From Thauera sp. GDN1 (GTDB lineage Bacteria > Pseudomonadota > Gammaproteobacteria > Burkholderiales > Rhodocyclaceae), in contig NZ_CP097870.1 of the NCBI RefSeq assembly GCF_029223545.1, forward strand, positions 186,001-250,000: DNA of 64,000 bases, given 5' to 3'. The first letter of the stretch is position 1, and each line of letters begins with the position of its first letter. Positions 17,960 through 27,936 of the stretch are shown here, one piece after another. The notes beneath the pieces were generated by a model. It was given only the letters and a program-made list of their open reading frames with translations. It had not been told where the DNA came from and searched no databases. Both the position numbers and the translations under genes were made by a program.

Positions 17960-19534
17960 ATGGGATACGGACTGGTCTGGTTCAAGCGCGATTTCCGCCT
18001 CGCCGACCATGGCGCGCTCGCCGCGGCGGCGCGCCGCGGGCCGGTGCTGTGCGTGGCGATCGTCGAGCCCGCGCTGTGGGCGCAGGCGGACGCCGCGCGC
18101 CAGCACTACGAGTTCATGCTCGAGAGCGCGCGCGAGCTGCACGCCGAGCTGCGCCGGCTGGGTGGGCGGCTGCACCTGATGGTGGGCGAGGCGGTCGCGG
18201 TGCTCGATCGCGTGCACGCCGTCGCGCCCTTCGACGCGCTGTATTCGCACCAGGAGACCGGCAACGGCGCGAGCTACGCGCGCGACCGCGCGGTGGCGGC
18301 CTGGTGCCGGGCGCACGGCGTGCGCTGGCATGAGCTGCCGCAGTTCGGCGTGGTGCGCCGGCTGGACGATCGCGACCGCTGGCAGGCGGCGTGGGAGGCG
18401 CAGGTCGCCGCGCCGCAGGCCGCCCTGCCGGCGCGGCTGCACTTCGTGCCGCTGCCCGCAGCGCTGCAGCCGGGCGCGGCCGAGCCGGAGCAGGGGGTGA
18501 TCGTGGCCGCGCGGGCGCCGGAGGCGATGGCGCTCGGTCTCGACGCCTTCCAGCCGCCGCGGCGCCAGCGCGGGGGGCGGCGCGCCGCGCTCGCGGTGCT
18601 GCACGATTTCCTCGATGCGCGCAGCGGCCGGTACCGCGGCGGCATCTCCTCGCCGCTGAAGGCGCCCACCGCCTGCTCGCGACTGTCGCCGTATCTGGCC
18701 TGGGGCTGCCTGAGCCTGCGCGAGGTGGTGCAGGCGACTCGTGCGCGCGTTGCTGCCCTGCCCCAGGGCGACCGCCGCCGCGCCGGGCTGTCGGCCTTCC
18801 TCGGCCGCCTGTACTGGCACTGCCACTTCATCCAGAAGCTGGAGAGCGAGCCTGCGCTGGAACTGCGCAACCTGCATCGCGGCTACGACGGCCTGCGCGA
18901 GGACGCGTGGAACCCGGCGCATTTCGACGCGCTGGTGGCCGGGCGCACCGGCTGGCCCTTGGTGGACGCCTGCGTGGCGATGCTGCGCGCGACCGGTTGG
19001 CTCAACTTCCGCATGCGCGCGATGCTGGTGTCGGTGGCGGCCTATCCGCTGTGGCTGCACTGGCGCGAGGTCGGGCTGTGGCTGGCGCGCGCCTTCCTCG
19101 ACTACGAGCCGGGCATCCACTGGAGCCAGATGCAGATGCAGTCGGGGACGACGGGCATCAACACCACCCGCGTCTACAACCCGCTCAAGCAGGCGCGCGA
19201 TCACGATCCGCAGGGCGTGTTCGTGCGCCGCTGGCTGCCGGCGCTGCGGCGAGTGCCGGATGCGTGGCTGTTCGAGCCCTGGCGCATGCCGGCCGAGCTG
19301 GCGGCGCGCCATGGCTTGCGGCTGGGAGAGGACATCGCCTTGCCGGTGGTGGATCTGGAGACGGCGACGCGGGCGGCGAAGGCGCGGGTGCATGCGCTCC
19401 GCGCGCAGCCGGCGGTGCGCGCGGCGAAGGCGGCGATCGTCGAGCGCCATGGCTCGCGCAGGCCGCCGGAAGGGCGGCGGCGCAAGGCCGCGGCGAGTGC
19501 GGGGTGTGCGGCACAGCTGGACTTGGGCTTCTGA
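17960..19534 (+). CDS. Cryptochrome/photolyase family protein
   Basis: A 524-residue flavoprotein of the photolyase superfamily. The N-terminal Rossmann domain starts GLVWFKRDFRLADHGAL. The C-terminal FAD domain shows GGISSPLKAPTACSRLSPYLAWGCLS and the late MQSGTTGINTTRVYNPLKQ. It probably repairs UV pyrimidine dimers using light, but a sensory cryptochrome role cannot be excluded. The arginine/lysine-rich tail may help DNA binding. A GGAG ribosome site precedes the ATG at 17960. Confidence 0.88.
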   Translation: MGYGLVWFKRDFRLADHGALAAAARRGPVLCVAIVEPALWAQADAARQHYEFMLESARELHAELRRLGGRLHLMVGEAVAVLDRVHAVAPFDALYSHQETGNGASYARDRAVAAWCRAHGVRWHELPQFGVVRRLDDRDRWQAAWEAQVAAPQAALPARLHFVPLPAALQPGAAEPEQGVIVAARAPEAMALGLDAFQPPRRQRGGRRAALAVLHDFLDARSGRYRGGISSPLKAPTACSRLSPYLAWGCLSLREVVQATRARVAALPQGDRRRAGLSAFLGRLYWHCHFIQKLESEPALELRNLHRGYDGLREDAWNPAHFDALVAGRTGWPLVDACVAMLRATGWLNFRMRAMLVSVAAYPLWLHWREVGLWLARAFLDYEPGIHWSQMQMQSGTTGINTTRVYNPLKQARDHDPQGVFVRRWLPALRRVPDAWLFEPWRMPAELAARHGLRLGEDIALPVVDLETATRAAKARVHALRAQPAVRAAKAAIVERHGSRRPPEGRRRKAAASAGCAAQLDLGF

Positions 19535-19546
19535 GGGGGCAGGGTG

Positions 19547-19702
19547 ATGGGGATGCGGCGCAAGGCGGATCTGCCGACGAAGCTGTGCGCGGGCTGCGGG
19601 CGGCCATTCGCGTGGCGGAAGAAGTGGGCGCGGGTGTGGGAGGAGGTGCGCTATTGCTCGGAGCGCTGCCGGCGGAGTCGCGCCCGGGCGGGGGCGTGCT
19701 GA
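19547..19702 (+). CDS. DUF2256 small zinc-ribbon-like protein
   Basis: A protein of 51 residues with paired cysteines (CAGCGRPF and CSERCRR) and many arginines, matching DUF2256. These are tiny proteins commonly encoded between photolyase genes. The four-cysteine layout suggests zinc binding. Its stop overlaps the start of the cryptochrome DASH gene by one base, and it follows the photolyase gene by 12 bases. The function is unknown. Confidence 0.8.
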   Translation: MGMRRKADLPTKLCAGCGRPFAWRKKWARVWEEVRYCSERCRRSRARAGAC

Positions 19703-21018
19703 TGGCCTCGGAACTCGTCATCCACTGGTTTCGCAACGATCTGCGCCTGTGCGACAACCTCGCGCTGGTCGAGGCCTGTGCGTCGGGCGCGCGCCTGCTT
19801 CCGGTCTATTGCCACGATCCCGCCGCCGATGCGCCGACGCGCTGGGGTTTCGTGCGCCGGGGTGCGCACCGGCGCGCGTTCCTGGCGGCGGCACTGGATG
19901 ATCTTGATGCGGCCTTGCGCGCGCGAGGCAGTCGGCTGCTGCAGCTGCGCGGTGCGCCGGCCGAGGTGCTGCCGGCGCTGGCGCGTGCGCTGGGCACGGG
20001 CCGGGTGGTGTGCGAGGCGATCGCTGCGCCCGAGGAAGAGGACGAGGTCGCGGCCTTGCGTGCGGCGGGGCTGCAGGTGAAGACGCTGTGGCAATCCAGC
20101 TTGTTCGATCCGGCGGCGTTGCCGTTTGCGGTGGAGCGTCTGCCGAAGGTATTCACGGCCTTTCGCCAGGCGGTGGAGTCGGCGGGCGTGCAGCCCGCGG
20201 CGCCGATGCCGGCGCCCGAGACGCTGCCGCCCCTGCCGGCCATCGATGCGATGGCGATCGATCGGCACGGTGGGAGCGACGGTGGCCGCGATCATTGCGC
20301 CGCCGAAGCCTCCCCGGAGGCTGCCTTCCCGTGGTGGCGGCCTGCGTTCGCAGGCGGCGAGCAGGCGGCGCGCGCCCATCTGGTGCGCTATTTCGCCAGC
20401 GATCGACCGCAGCGCTACAAGGCGACGCGCAACGGCCTGAGCGGGATCGACTTCTCGAGCAAGTTCTCGCCCTGGCTGGCGCAGGGGGCGCTGTCGGCGC
20501 GGCTCGCCTTCGCCGCGCTGCGCCGCCACGAGGCCGAGCGCGGCGTCAGCGAGGGCAGTTACTGGCTGTGGTTCGAGCTGCTGTGGCGGGATTACTTCCG
20601 CTTCCTGCACCTGCAGCACGGGCGCCGGCTGTACCGGGCGCGGGGGCTGGACGATCGTGCCCCGCCGCCTGCCCATGATCCGGCGGCGTTCGCGGCCTGG
20701 TGTGGCGGGCGCACCGGGCACGCCTTCATCGACGCCGGCATGCGCGAGCTCGCCGCCAGCGGCTGGCTGTCCAACCGCATGCGCCAGGTGGTCGCCAGCT
20801 ACCTGATCCACGACCTCGGCTGCGACTGGCGTGCCGGCGCGGCGTGGTTCGAGGCGCAGCTCGTCGACTACGACGTGTACAGCAACCAGGGCAACTGGCT
20901 CTACATCGCCGGCCGCGGCACCGATCCGCGCGGCGGGCGGCGTTTCGATCCCGACCGGCAGGCGGCGATGCACGACGCGGACGGCCGCTACCGCGCGCTG
21001 TGGGGCGCCGGCGGCTGA
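19702..21018 (+). CDS. Cryptochrome DASH / photolyase
   Basis: A 438-residue member of the cryptochrome DASH subfamily. It begins ELVIHWFRNDLRLCDN, has a FAD-binding stretch YKATRNGLSGIDFSSKFSPWLAQG, and ends with NQGNWLYIAGRGTDPRGGRRFDP, the subfamily's diagnostic C-terminal motif. DASH proteins repair single-stranded or loop-region cyclobutane dimers and may signal light. The gene is translationally coupled to DUF2256 and closes the four-gene operon. Confidence 0.92.
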   Translation: MASELVIHWFRNDLRLCDNLALVEACASGARLLPVYCHDPAADAPTRWGFVRRGAHRRAFLAAALDDLDAALRARGSRLLQLRGAPAEVLPALARALGTGRVVCEAIAAPEEEDEVAALRAAGLQVKTLWQSSLFDPAALPFAVERLPKVFTAFRQAVESAGVQPAAPMPAPETLPPLPAIDAMAIDRHGGSDGGRDHCAAEASPEAAFPWWRPAFAGGEQAARAHLVRYFASDRPQRYKATRNGLSGIDFSSKFSPWLAQGALSARLAFAALRRHEAERGVSEGSYWLWFELLWRDYFRFLHLQHGRRLYRARGLDDRAPPPAHDPAAFAAWCGGRTGHAFIDAGMRELAASGWLSNRMRQVVASYLIHDLGCDWRAGAAWFEAQLVDYDVYSNQGNWLYIAGRGTDPRGGRRFDPDRQAAMHDADGRYRALWGAGG

Positions 21019-21091
21019 GCGGGGCGGCGGTGCGGGCCGGCGCCGGTCCCGCCCGCGCCGCTCGCGCGCCGGATGCGCGCCGAGCGGACGT

Positions 21092-22015
21092 TCAGCGCCG
21101 GGGGCCGGCGGCCCGCAGCCTGGCGATCGCACCGGGCGGCAGCGCGCCGAGCAGGGCGCCGACCGACACCACGACGATGCCGACGATGGTGGTCGCGCCG
21201 AGCGCCTCGTCGAGGATCAGGAAGGCGCCGATGGCGGTGAACGCGGGCACCAGCGCCAGCATCATCGACGCCTCGCCGGCGCCGACCTTCTGCACCGCGT
21301 AGCTGTAGAAGCCGGCGGCGAGCATGGAGGCGATCACGCCCTGATACACGCACTGCAGCGCGATCTCGCCCCAGCTCGCGGCGCCGATGCTGGACGGCAG
21401 CCACAGCAGGTAGATCGGCATGAACACCAGCGCCGAGAAGCTCGCGATGCCGAGGATGCCGAACTGCGGCTTGACCTGCCAGCGCCGCATCAGCAGGCCG
21501 AAGATCGCCCACGCCAGCGCGGCGGTGAGGAAGAGCAGGTCGCCGATCCACTCGTTGGCGCGCGCCGGGGCGAGCAGGCTCTCGAAGCCGATCAGCAGCA
21601 GGCCGGCGGTCGACAGCAGCAGCGCGACGACGGTCGGGCGGGCGATGCGGAAGCCGCTGGTCACCGCCATGATGACGATGGTCCAGAACGGGATGCCGCC
21701 ATTGACGAACACGCCGGCATGCGCGCTCGGGGCGAAGGCGAAGCCCCAGTACACGCACAGCCCGTAGGCCAGCCCGCCGACGCAGGCGAGCACCGCGTGG
21801 CGCGGCCAGTCGCGCATGGGCACGAAGCGCAGGAAGAAGGGCAGGGCGATCGTGCCCGAGACGCCGTAGCGCATCGCGGCGATGTCGAAGGGCGTGAAGC
21901 TGGTGGTGGCGCCGAAGCGCGACACGAGGTTGAAGCCGGACCAGAACACCACGACGGCGAGCGCGGCGAGCAGGCCGCGGACGGCGTCGGAGTGGGAGGG
22001 GTGGTTCTGTGTCAA
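21092..22015 (-). CDS. EamA family (DMT) transporter
   Basis: A 307-residue inner-membrane protein with about ten hydrophobic segments forming two EamA repeats, as in drug/metabolite exporters. Signatures include FGATTSFTPFDIAAMRYG near the start and GVIASMLAAGFYSYAVQKVGAGEAS in the second repeat. The substrate is unknown. Its ATG lies six bases after the stop of the hemoglobin gene, so the two are probably co-transcribed. Confidence 0.88.
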   Translation of the reverse strand: MTQNHPSHSDAVRGLLAALAVVVFWSGFNLVSRFGATTSFTPFDIAAMRYGVSGTIALPFFLRFVPMRDWPRHAVLACVGGLAYGLCVYWGFAFAPSAHAGVFVNGGIPFWTIVIMAVTSGFRIARPTVVALLLSTAGLLLIGFESLLAPARANEWIGDLLFLTAALAWAIFGLLMRRWQVKPQFGILGIASFSALVFMPIYLLWLPSSIGAASWGEIALQCVYQGVIASMLAAGFYSYAVQKVGAGEASMMLALVPAFTAIGAFLILDEALGATTIVGIVVVSVGALLGALPPGAIARLRAAGPRR

Positions 22016-22021
22016 TTCGGT

Positions 22022-22408
22022 TCAGCCTGCCTTGTTGCGCATGAAGTCTGCGGTGTTGAAGAAGTTCTGCAGCAGGCGCTCGCGGATGCCTTCCTCGATA
22101 CCGACTTCTTCCATCGCCAGCAGCATGCAGGCCACCCACTGGTCGCGCTCGCGCGTGCCGATCGCGAACGGCATGTGGCGCGCGCGCAGGCGCGGGTGGC
22201 CGAACTGCTGCACGAATAGGTCCGGCCCGCCGAGCCAGCCGGACAGGAACATGAACAGCTTGTCGCGCGAGCCCTGCAGGTCTTCGGGGTGCATGGCGCG
22301 CAGTTCGGCGAACTGCGGGGTTTCGGCCATCAGGCCGTAGAAGCGGTCGCAGAGGCGGGCGACGGTGGGTTCGCCGCCGATCCTGTCGTAGGTGGTCTGT
22401 TGTTCCAT
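22022..22408 (-). CDS. Group II truncated hemoglobin
   Basis: A 128-residue 2-on-2 globin. It has Tyr24 in the B helix (DRFYGLM), the proximal histidine at about 78 within RARHMPF, and Trp91 (DQWVACM), the G8 tryptophan of the trHbO group. Such globins bind oxygen and may handle nitric oxide, peroxide or sulfide. It precedes the EamA exporter gene in a likely two-gene operon. Confidence 0.9.
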   Translation of the reverse strand: MEQQTTYDRIGGEPTVARLCDRFYGLMAETPQFAELRAMHPEDLQGSRDKLFMFLSGWLGGPDLFVQQFGHPRLRARHMPFAIGTRERDQWVACMLLAMEEVGIEEGIRERLLQNFFNTADFMRNKAG

Positions 22409-22526
22409 CGGGGGTCGCGGGGTGAGGGGCGCTTCGAGGCGGGCGCGTTTGCCGAGATTGTCGCAGAGTCGGACGGCGGTTGGGCGTTGGGTGTTCGCGG
22501 CGTCGCGGCGCTTGCGGTCCCACCGG

Positions 22527-23930
22527 TCAGAGCTGGAGGATCGGCAGCCGTTTCGCCGCCTTGACCAGGATCTTGTAGATGTCGAGATCGAAGGCGGGGC
22601 GGCCGCTTTCCAGGAGGTCGGCGAGCATGGCCTCGTCGGTGGCGGTGCCGAGCCAGCGCCAAGCGTCGACGACGTGGATGGCCTCGCCCTCGCGCAGGCC
22701 GATCGGGCCCGGCCAGGTCCAGTGCTCGACCTTCAGCGCGTGCAGGGCCTCGATCAGGCGCAGGGCGTGGGCCTGGGGGGATTCGCCGCCGTGGCAGGCA
22801 CCGCGGCAGCGCTTGAGCTGGAAGTCGAAGCAGCGCGCGCCCTGGGGGTGCTTGTCCAGGCCGAGCAGGGGCGGGCACAGGGCGTGGTCGCGGGCGAGTG
22901 CGCGCAGGCGGTTGGTGGCTTCGCGGCGGGAGCGGAAGAAGCCGTAGAGGTCGTCGCGGCGGCCGAAGTCGAGGTCGCCGGCGTGCACCAGTTCGAGCCG
23001 CCGGTCGCCGACGATGTCGGTGGCCAGCCGCCAGGTGCACAGCTCGCGGTTGCGGCGCAGCTGGCGATTGTGGGTGGGCTGCAGGCGCTTGACGAGTTCG
23101 GCCTCCTTCAGCAGGGCGCCGATCTCGCCGGCGGTCGCTATCCACTCGATGTGGCGCACCTGCTGGCTGAGGCTCAGCTCGCGGTCGCTGGTGTGGTCGG
23201 CGGCGAAGTGCGACAGCACGCGGCTGCGCAGGCGGGTGCTCTTGCCGATGTAGAGCGGCAGCTCGCCACCCGTCGCATCGCCGCGCTCGCCGTAGAACAG
23301 ATACACGCCGGGTGTGTCGGGCAGGCCGGCGATGTGTTCGGGGTCGAGGTGGGGCGGCAGGCTGGGGTGGCCGATCAGCTCGCGCACCATGGCCTCGATG
23401 TGTCCGGGCGCGAAGCGTTCATGCAGCTTCTGCCAGAACTGCCACAGCAGCTGGGCGTCGCCGAGCGCGCGGTGGCGGTCGGCCACCACCAGGCCGTGGC
23501 GCTCGATCAGGTGGTCGAGACCGTGGCGGCGGTACTCGGGAAACAGCCGGCGCGACAGCTTGACGGTACACAGCACCTGCGGCCGGATGTCGAGTCCGGC
23601 GCGGCGGAAGGCGGCGCGCAGGTGGCCGTGGTCGAAGCGTGCGTTGTGGGCGACGAAGAGGCGGCCGTCGAGGCGGTCGAAGACCTCGTCGGCGATCTCG
23701 GCGAAGCGCGGCGCGCCCGCGACCATGGCGTCGTCGATGCCGGTCAGGCGCTGGATGTAGTCGGGGATGCGCGACTCGGGCCGGACCAGCGTGGACCACT
23801 CGCGCACGCCGTCCGCGTCGACCTGGACGATGCCGATCTCGGTGATCGATTCGCGCTGGGCGGGGCCGCCGGTGGTCTCGATGTCGACGAAGGCGAGGCC
23901 GCCGGGGAAGTGGCGGAGGGTGGGGGGCAA
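22527..23930 (-). CDS. DEDDh 3'-5' exonuclease fused to a GIY-YIG (Cho-like) nuclease domain
   Basis: A 467-residue two-domain protein. Residues about 10-175 form a DnaQ-type exonuclease (FVDIETTG, VAHNARFDHGHL, HRALGDA). Residues about 200-290 form a GIY-YIG endonuclease with TPGVYLFYGE and PLYIGKSTRLRSRV, as in UvrC and Cho. A C-terminal tail continues with UvrC-like cysteines (CFDFQLKRCRGACHG). The combination suggests DNA repair, nicking and then trimming damaged strands. It is a known architecture in Betaproteobacteria. Confidence 0.88.
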   Translation of the reverse strand: MPPTLRHFPGGLAFVDIETTGGPAQRESITEIGIVQVDADGVREWSTLVRPESRIPDYIQRLTGIDDAMVAGAPRFAEIADEVFDRLDGRLFVAHNARFDHGHLRAAFRRAGLDIRPQVLCTVKLSRRLFPEYRRHGLDHLIERHGLVVADRHRALGDAQLLWQFWQKLHERFAPGHIEAMVRELIGHPSLPPHLDPEHIAGLPDTPGVYLFYGERGDATGGELPLYIGKSTRLRSRVLSHFAADHTSDRELSLSQQVRHIEWIATAGEIGALLKEAELVKRLQPTHNRQLRRNRELCTWRLATDIVGDRRLELVHAGDLDFGRRDDLYGFFRSRREATNRLRALARDHALCPPLLGLDKHPQGARCFDFQLKRCRGACHGGESPQAHALRLIEALHALKVEHWTWPGPIGLREGEAIHVVDAWRWLGTATDEAMLADLLESGRPAFDLDIYKILVKAAKRLPILQL

Positions 23931-24014
23931 GATGGGGCGGGTGGCCGGATGCGATGCGCGCTTCGATCGCGTCCCCGCGACGCGGGTTCCCGCGCCGGCA
24001 GCCTCAGCCCGTTC

Positions 24015-25169
24015 TCAGGCGCGGCCTTCGAGCTGGCGGCGGTAGAGCGCGGCGAGGCGCTCGGCCATCAGGTTGTCGGCCCATTCGGCGGCGTGCGCGC
24101 GGGCCTCGGCGGCGAGCTGCTTGCGCAGGCGGCCGTTGGCGATCACGTCCTCGACCACCGCCGCGAAGCCGGCGGGCGAGTCGGGGGCGATGCGCGCGCC
24201 GCGCTCGGAGGCGAGGATGTCGGTGGTGCCCATCGCCGCCAGTGCGACCACAGGCAGCCCGGCCGCCATGGCCTCGAGCAGCACCAGGCCCTGGGTCTCG
24301 GTGCGCGAGGCGAACACGAACACGTCGGCGGCGGCGTAGCACGCGGGCAGGCGCCTGCGGCGCTCCAGGTAGCCGACGAAGCGCACCGTGCCGGCGAGGC
24401 CCTTGCGCAGCACCTGGCGCTGCAGGCTGGGCGTGGCCGGGCCTTCGCCGGCGAGCACGAGCACGAAATCGGGCCGCTGCGCCTTCATCAGCGCGGCGAC
24501 CTCGAGCAGGAAGGCGATGTTCTTCTCGTGCGCGACGCGGCCGATGTAGAGCGCCATCGGCGCATGTTCCGGGATGTCGTACAGGCGGCGGAAATGCAGG
24601 CCGTCGCCGCCGGCGAAGTCCTGCACCGGGATGCCGGTGGGCAGGATCTCCATCGGTGTGCGCACGCCGTAGCCGGCCAGGCGGTCGCGCATCGCGGTCG
24701 AGGGCACGACCACCGCGTCGACCGCGTTGCACTGCGTGCGCGACACCCGCCGCGCCAGGCCGCGCAGCGCGGTCGCGGGCAGGAAGGGGGCGTAGTGGTG
24801 GAGGTATTCCTCGAAGAAGGTGTGGTAGGTCAGCAGCACCGGCCGGCCGCAGGCGCGCGCGCTGCGCAGGCCGTAGCGATGGGCGGCGAACGGGGTCTGG
24901 ATGTGCACCAGGTCGCATTCCGCCGCCTCGCGCCGCACCGCCTCGTCCATCGCGCGCAGCCGCATCAGGCGGTCTTCTGGGTCGAAGGGCAGGCGCCGGC
25001 CGGGGACGCGCACGATGCCGGGGACGTCGGCCTCGTCGCCGTAGCGCGGCGCGATCAGGCGCACGTCCACGTCGCAGGCGGACAGGGCGCGGCGGAAGGT
25101 GGCGATCGACGTGGACACCCCATTCACGCGCGGGAAGTAGACGTCGGAGATCATCAGCACGCGGATCAT
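24015..25169 (-). CDS. GT4 family glycosyltransferase
   Basis: A 384-residue cytoplasmic glycosyltransferase of the GT4 type (GT-B fold). The N-terminal half has SDVYFPRVNGVSTSI and HIQTPFAAHRYG. The C-terminal nucleotide-sugar domain has YIGRVAHEKNI and the late ADVFVFASRTETQGLVLLEAMAAG, whose glutamate pair is typical. It resembles diacylglycerol glucosyltransferases and mannosyltransferases acting on lipids; the acceptor is not known. The ATG at 25169 is preferred to an upstream in-frame start because MIRVLMISDVYFP fits the family's beginning. Confidence 0.87.
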   Translation of the reverse strand: MIRVLMISDVYFPRVNGVSTSIATFRRALSACDVDVRLIAPRYGDEADVPGIVRVPGRRLPFDPEDRLMRLRAMDEAVRREAAECDLVHIQTPFAAHRYGLRSARACGRPVLLTYHTFFEEYLHHYAPFLPATALRGLARRVSRTQCNAVDAVVVPSTAMRDRLAGYGVRTPMEILPTGIPVQDFAGGDGLHFRRLYDIPEHAPMALYIGRVAHEKNIAFLLEVAALMKAQRPDFVLVLAGEGPATPSLQRQVLRKGLAGTVRFVGYLERRRRLPACYAAADVFVFASRTETQGLVLLEAMAAGLPVVALAAMGTTDILASERGARIAPDSPAGFAAVVEDVIANGRLRKQLAAEARAHAAEWADNLMAERLAALYRRQLEGRA

Positions 25170-25344
25170 GGGTCGAGCATGCGCGCCGCCTGTTACCGCA
25201 CGGTGAAGCAGCGCCGGCGTGAAGTGTTCGACCTGGTCCGCGGCCGCGGGGTGCGACAATGCGCGCGTTGGTCGTCCGCGTCGTCGCGGTTTGCGGCGGC
25301 CGTCGTTTATGCCGGGCCCGCCTGTCAGTCATCGCCGTACACTC

Positions 25345-27912
25345 ATGAACCACCCCGAACCCCTCCTCCCGCTCGTCGACGAGATCCTCCCCTTTCCGCA
25401 CGCGGAGGAGGTCTGCGTCAGCGAGATCGTCGCGCGCGACCTGCTCGAATGCGGACCCGAAGTGCCGCTGCACGAGGCCGCCGCGCGGATGAGCGAGCGC
25501 GGCGTCAGCTCCATCCTGGTGGTCGAGGACGACGTGGTGCTCGGCATCTGGACCGAACGCGATGCGCTCGCGGTCGATTTCGACGATCCCCTCACCTTCA
25601 CGCTCGCGGTGCGCGCGGCGATGAGCGCGCCGGTGCGCACCGTGCCCGGCACGATGCGGTTGCACGAGATGGCGGTGCGCCTGCGCGAGGAGCACCTGCG
25701 CCACTACCTGGTGGTGGACGCGGACGGGCGGCGCATCGGCATCGTGTCGCAATCGGACGTGGTGCTGAACCAGGGCATCGAGCACTACCTGAAGCTGCGC
25801 ACGGTCGGCTCGCTGGTCAAGGGCGGGCTGCATGTGCTGCCGGCGACCGCCGGCGCCCGCGAGGCCGCGCTCCTCATGCGCGAGGCCGGGCTCGACGCGG
25901 TGGTGGTCGACCATGGCGCCGACGCGGCCACGACCGTCGAGGGCCGCTACGGCATCGTCACCGAGCGCGACATCACCCGCCTGGTGGCGCAGCGCACCGG
26001 CGACCGTGCGCTGGGCGCGCTCGCCACCCGGCCGCTGGTGGTGTGCGCCGAGCACGACAGCCTTTACCGCGTGCGCGCCCGGCTCGCCGAGCGCCACATC
26101 CGCCACATCGGCGTGCTCGCCGCCGACGGCGGGCTGATCGACCTGATCAGCTTCAAGGACATCCTCAGCGGCATGGAGCTGGCCTATGTGCACGAGCTGC
26201 AGCATGCGCTGCAGGCGCGCGACCTGGCGCTGAAATCCTCGCAGCGCAACCTCTACCTCGCCGGGAAGGTCATCGAGAGCTCGCTCGAGGGCATCATGGT
26301 CACCGACGCCGAGGCCCGCATCCTGTCGGTGAATCCCGCCTTCACCCACATGACCGGCTATACCCCGGAGGAGGTCATCGGCCGCAGTCCCTCGCTGCTC
26401 AATTCCGGCCGCCAGAGCCCGGCTTTCTACGCCCGCATGTGGGAAGGCCTGGTGGCGGAGGGCAAGTGGCAGGGCGAGGTGTGGAACCGGCGCAAGTCGG
26501 GCGAGGTGTATCCGCAGCTGCTGCACATCACCGCGATCCGCGACCGCGACGGCAGGCTGACCCACTATGCCGCGCTGTTCACCGACATCAGCCGGCTCAA
26601 GGAGACCGAGGCGCGCATCCGCGACCTCGCCTACTACGATCCGCTCACCGGCCTGCCCAACCGCCGCCTGCTCGAGGATCGCCTGCAGGTCGAGATCGGG
26701 CACGCCGCGCGCCTGCGCTGCCGGCTGGCGGTGCTGTTCGTCGACCTCGACCGCTTCAAGCGCATCAACGACAGCCTCGGCCATTCGGTCGGCGACAAGC
26801 TGCTGGTCGAGATCGCCGCCCGCCTGCGCGGCAGCCTGCGCGAGGACGACACCGTGGCGCGCATGGGCGGCGACGAGTTCCTGGTCATCCTCAACAACCT
26901 CGCCGGGCCGGACGAGGCGGCGATGACCGCGCGCCGGCTGGTGGGCGCGCTGCGCCGTCCGGTGCACATCGAGGGGCGGGAGCTGGTGGTGACCACCAGC
27001 CTGGGCGTCAGCATCTACCCCGACGACTCGCAGGACGCCGACACCCTGATCAAGCACGCCGACGTGGCGATGTACCGCGCCAAGGACGAGGGCCGCAACA
27101 GCTTCCAGCTCTTCGAGCCGGCGATGAACGCGCGCAGCCTGGAGCATCTCGCGCTGGAGACCGCGCTCCATCGCGCGCTGCCGCGCAAGGAGCTGCTGCT
27201 CCACTTCCAGCCCCTGGTCGATGCCGCCGACGGCCGCCTGGTCGCCGCCGAGGCCCTGCTGCGCTGGCAGCATCCCGACCTCGACCTGGTGTCGCCGGCC
27301 GACTTCATCCCGCTCGCCGAGGAAACCGGGCTGATCGTGCCGATCGGCGAATGGGTGCTGCGCAGCGCCTGCGAGCACCATCGCGCCTGGCGCGAGGCGG
27401 GCGGGACGCCGCTGCGCATGATGGTGAACATCTCGGCGCGCCAGTTCCGCGACGAGGGCTTCCTCGCCATGGTCGGCAGCGTGCTCGCCGAGACCGCGAT
27501 GCCGCCCGCATGCCTGACCCTGGAGTTGACCGAAAGCATGCTGATGGACGGCACCGAGCGCACCATCGCCCGCCTCGAGCAGCTGCGCGCGCTCGGCGTC
27601 GGCCTGGCGATCGACGACTTCGGCACCGGCTATTCCTCGCTCGCCTACCTCAAGCGCTTCCCGATCGACGAACTGAAGATCGACCGCCTGTTCGTGCGCG
27701 GCATCGACCGCGAGACGCGCGACGGTGCGCTGGTGGCGGCGATCATCTCGCTCGGCCACAGCCTCGGCCTGCGGGTGGTGGCCGAGGGCGTGGAGACGCC
27801 GGGCCAGCTCGCGATGTTGCAGCACGAGGGTTGCGATCTCGCCCAGGGCTTCCACTTCAGCGCGCCGCTGCCGTGGCCGGCGTTCGTCGCCGGCTACGGG
27901 CCGGGGGCCTGA
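25345..27912 (+). CDS. CBS-PAS-GGDEF-EAL c-di-GMP signalling protein
   Basis: A soluble 855-residue protein. Two CBS-domain pairs (about 20-145 and 150-280) sense adenine nucleotides in other families. A PAS domain follows (about 300-420, [21 protein letters not shown]), then GGDEF ([11 protein letters not shown], about 425-585) and EAL ([11 protein letters not shown], about 600-850). Both catalytic motifs are intact. No transmembrane helix is present, so it reads an internal signal, possibly energy or redox state. The ATG at 25345 gives [17 protein letters not shown]. Confidence 0.9.
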   Translation: MNHPEPLLPLVDEILPFPHAEEVCVSEIVARDLLECGPEVPLHEAAARMSERGVSSILVVEDDVVLGIWTERDALAVDFDDPLTFTLAVRAAMSAPVRTVPGTMRLHEMAVRLREEHLRHYLVVDADGRRIGIVSQSDVVLNQGIEHYLKLRTVGSLVKGGLHVLPATAGAREAALLMREAGLDAVVVDHGADAATTVEGRYGIVTERDITRLVAQRTGDRALGALATRPLVVCAEHDSLYRVRARLAERHIRHIGVLAADGGLIDLISFKDILSGMELAYVHELQHALQARDLALKSSQRNLYLAGKVIESSLEGIMVTDAEARILSVNPAFTHMTGYTPEEVIGRSPSLLNSGRQSPAFYARMWEGLVAEGKWQGEVWNRRKSGEVYPQLLHITAIRDRDGRLTHYAALFTDISRLKETEARIRDLAYYDPLTGLPNRRLLEDRLQVEIGHAARLRCRLAVLFVDLDRFKRINDSLGHSVGDKLLVEIAARLRGSLREDDTVARMGGDEFLVILNNLAGPDEAAMTARRLVGALRRPVHIEGRELVVTTSLGVSIYPDDSQDADTLIKHADVAMYRAKDEGRNSFQLFEPAMNARSLEHLALETALHRALPRKELLLHFQPLVDAADGRLVAAEALLRWQHPDLDLVSPADFIPLAEETGLIVPIGEWVLRSACEHHRAWREAGGTPLRMMVNISARQFRDEGFLAMVGSVLAETAMPPACLTLELTESMLMDGTERTIARLEQLRALGVGLAIDDFGTGYSSLAYLKRFPIDELKIDRLFVRGIDRETRDGALVAAIISLGHSLGLRVVAEGVETPGQLAMLQHEGCDLAQGFHFSAPLPWPAFVAGYGPGA

Positions 27913-27936
27913 GCCCGCCTGCGTCGCGACGCGCGT

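Noticed and set aside
16331..19534. Plus-strand open frame of 1,067 codons
   Set aside because: Only its last part (from 17960) is a real gene, the photolyase; the rest overlaps the flavoprotein gene in another frame.
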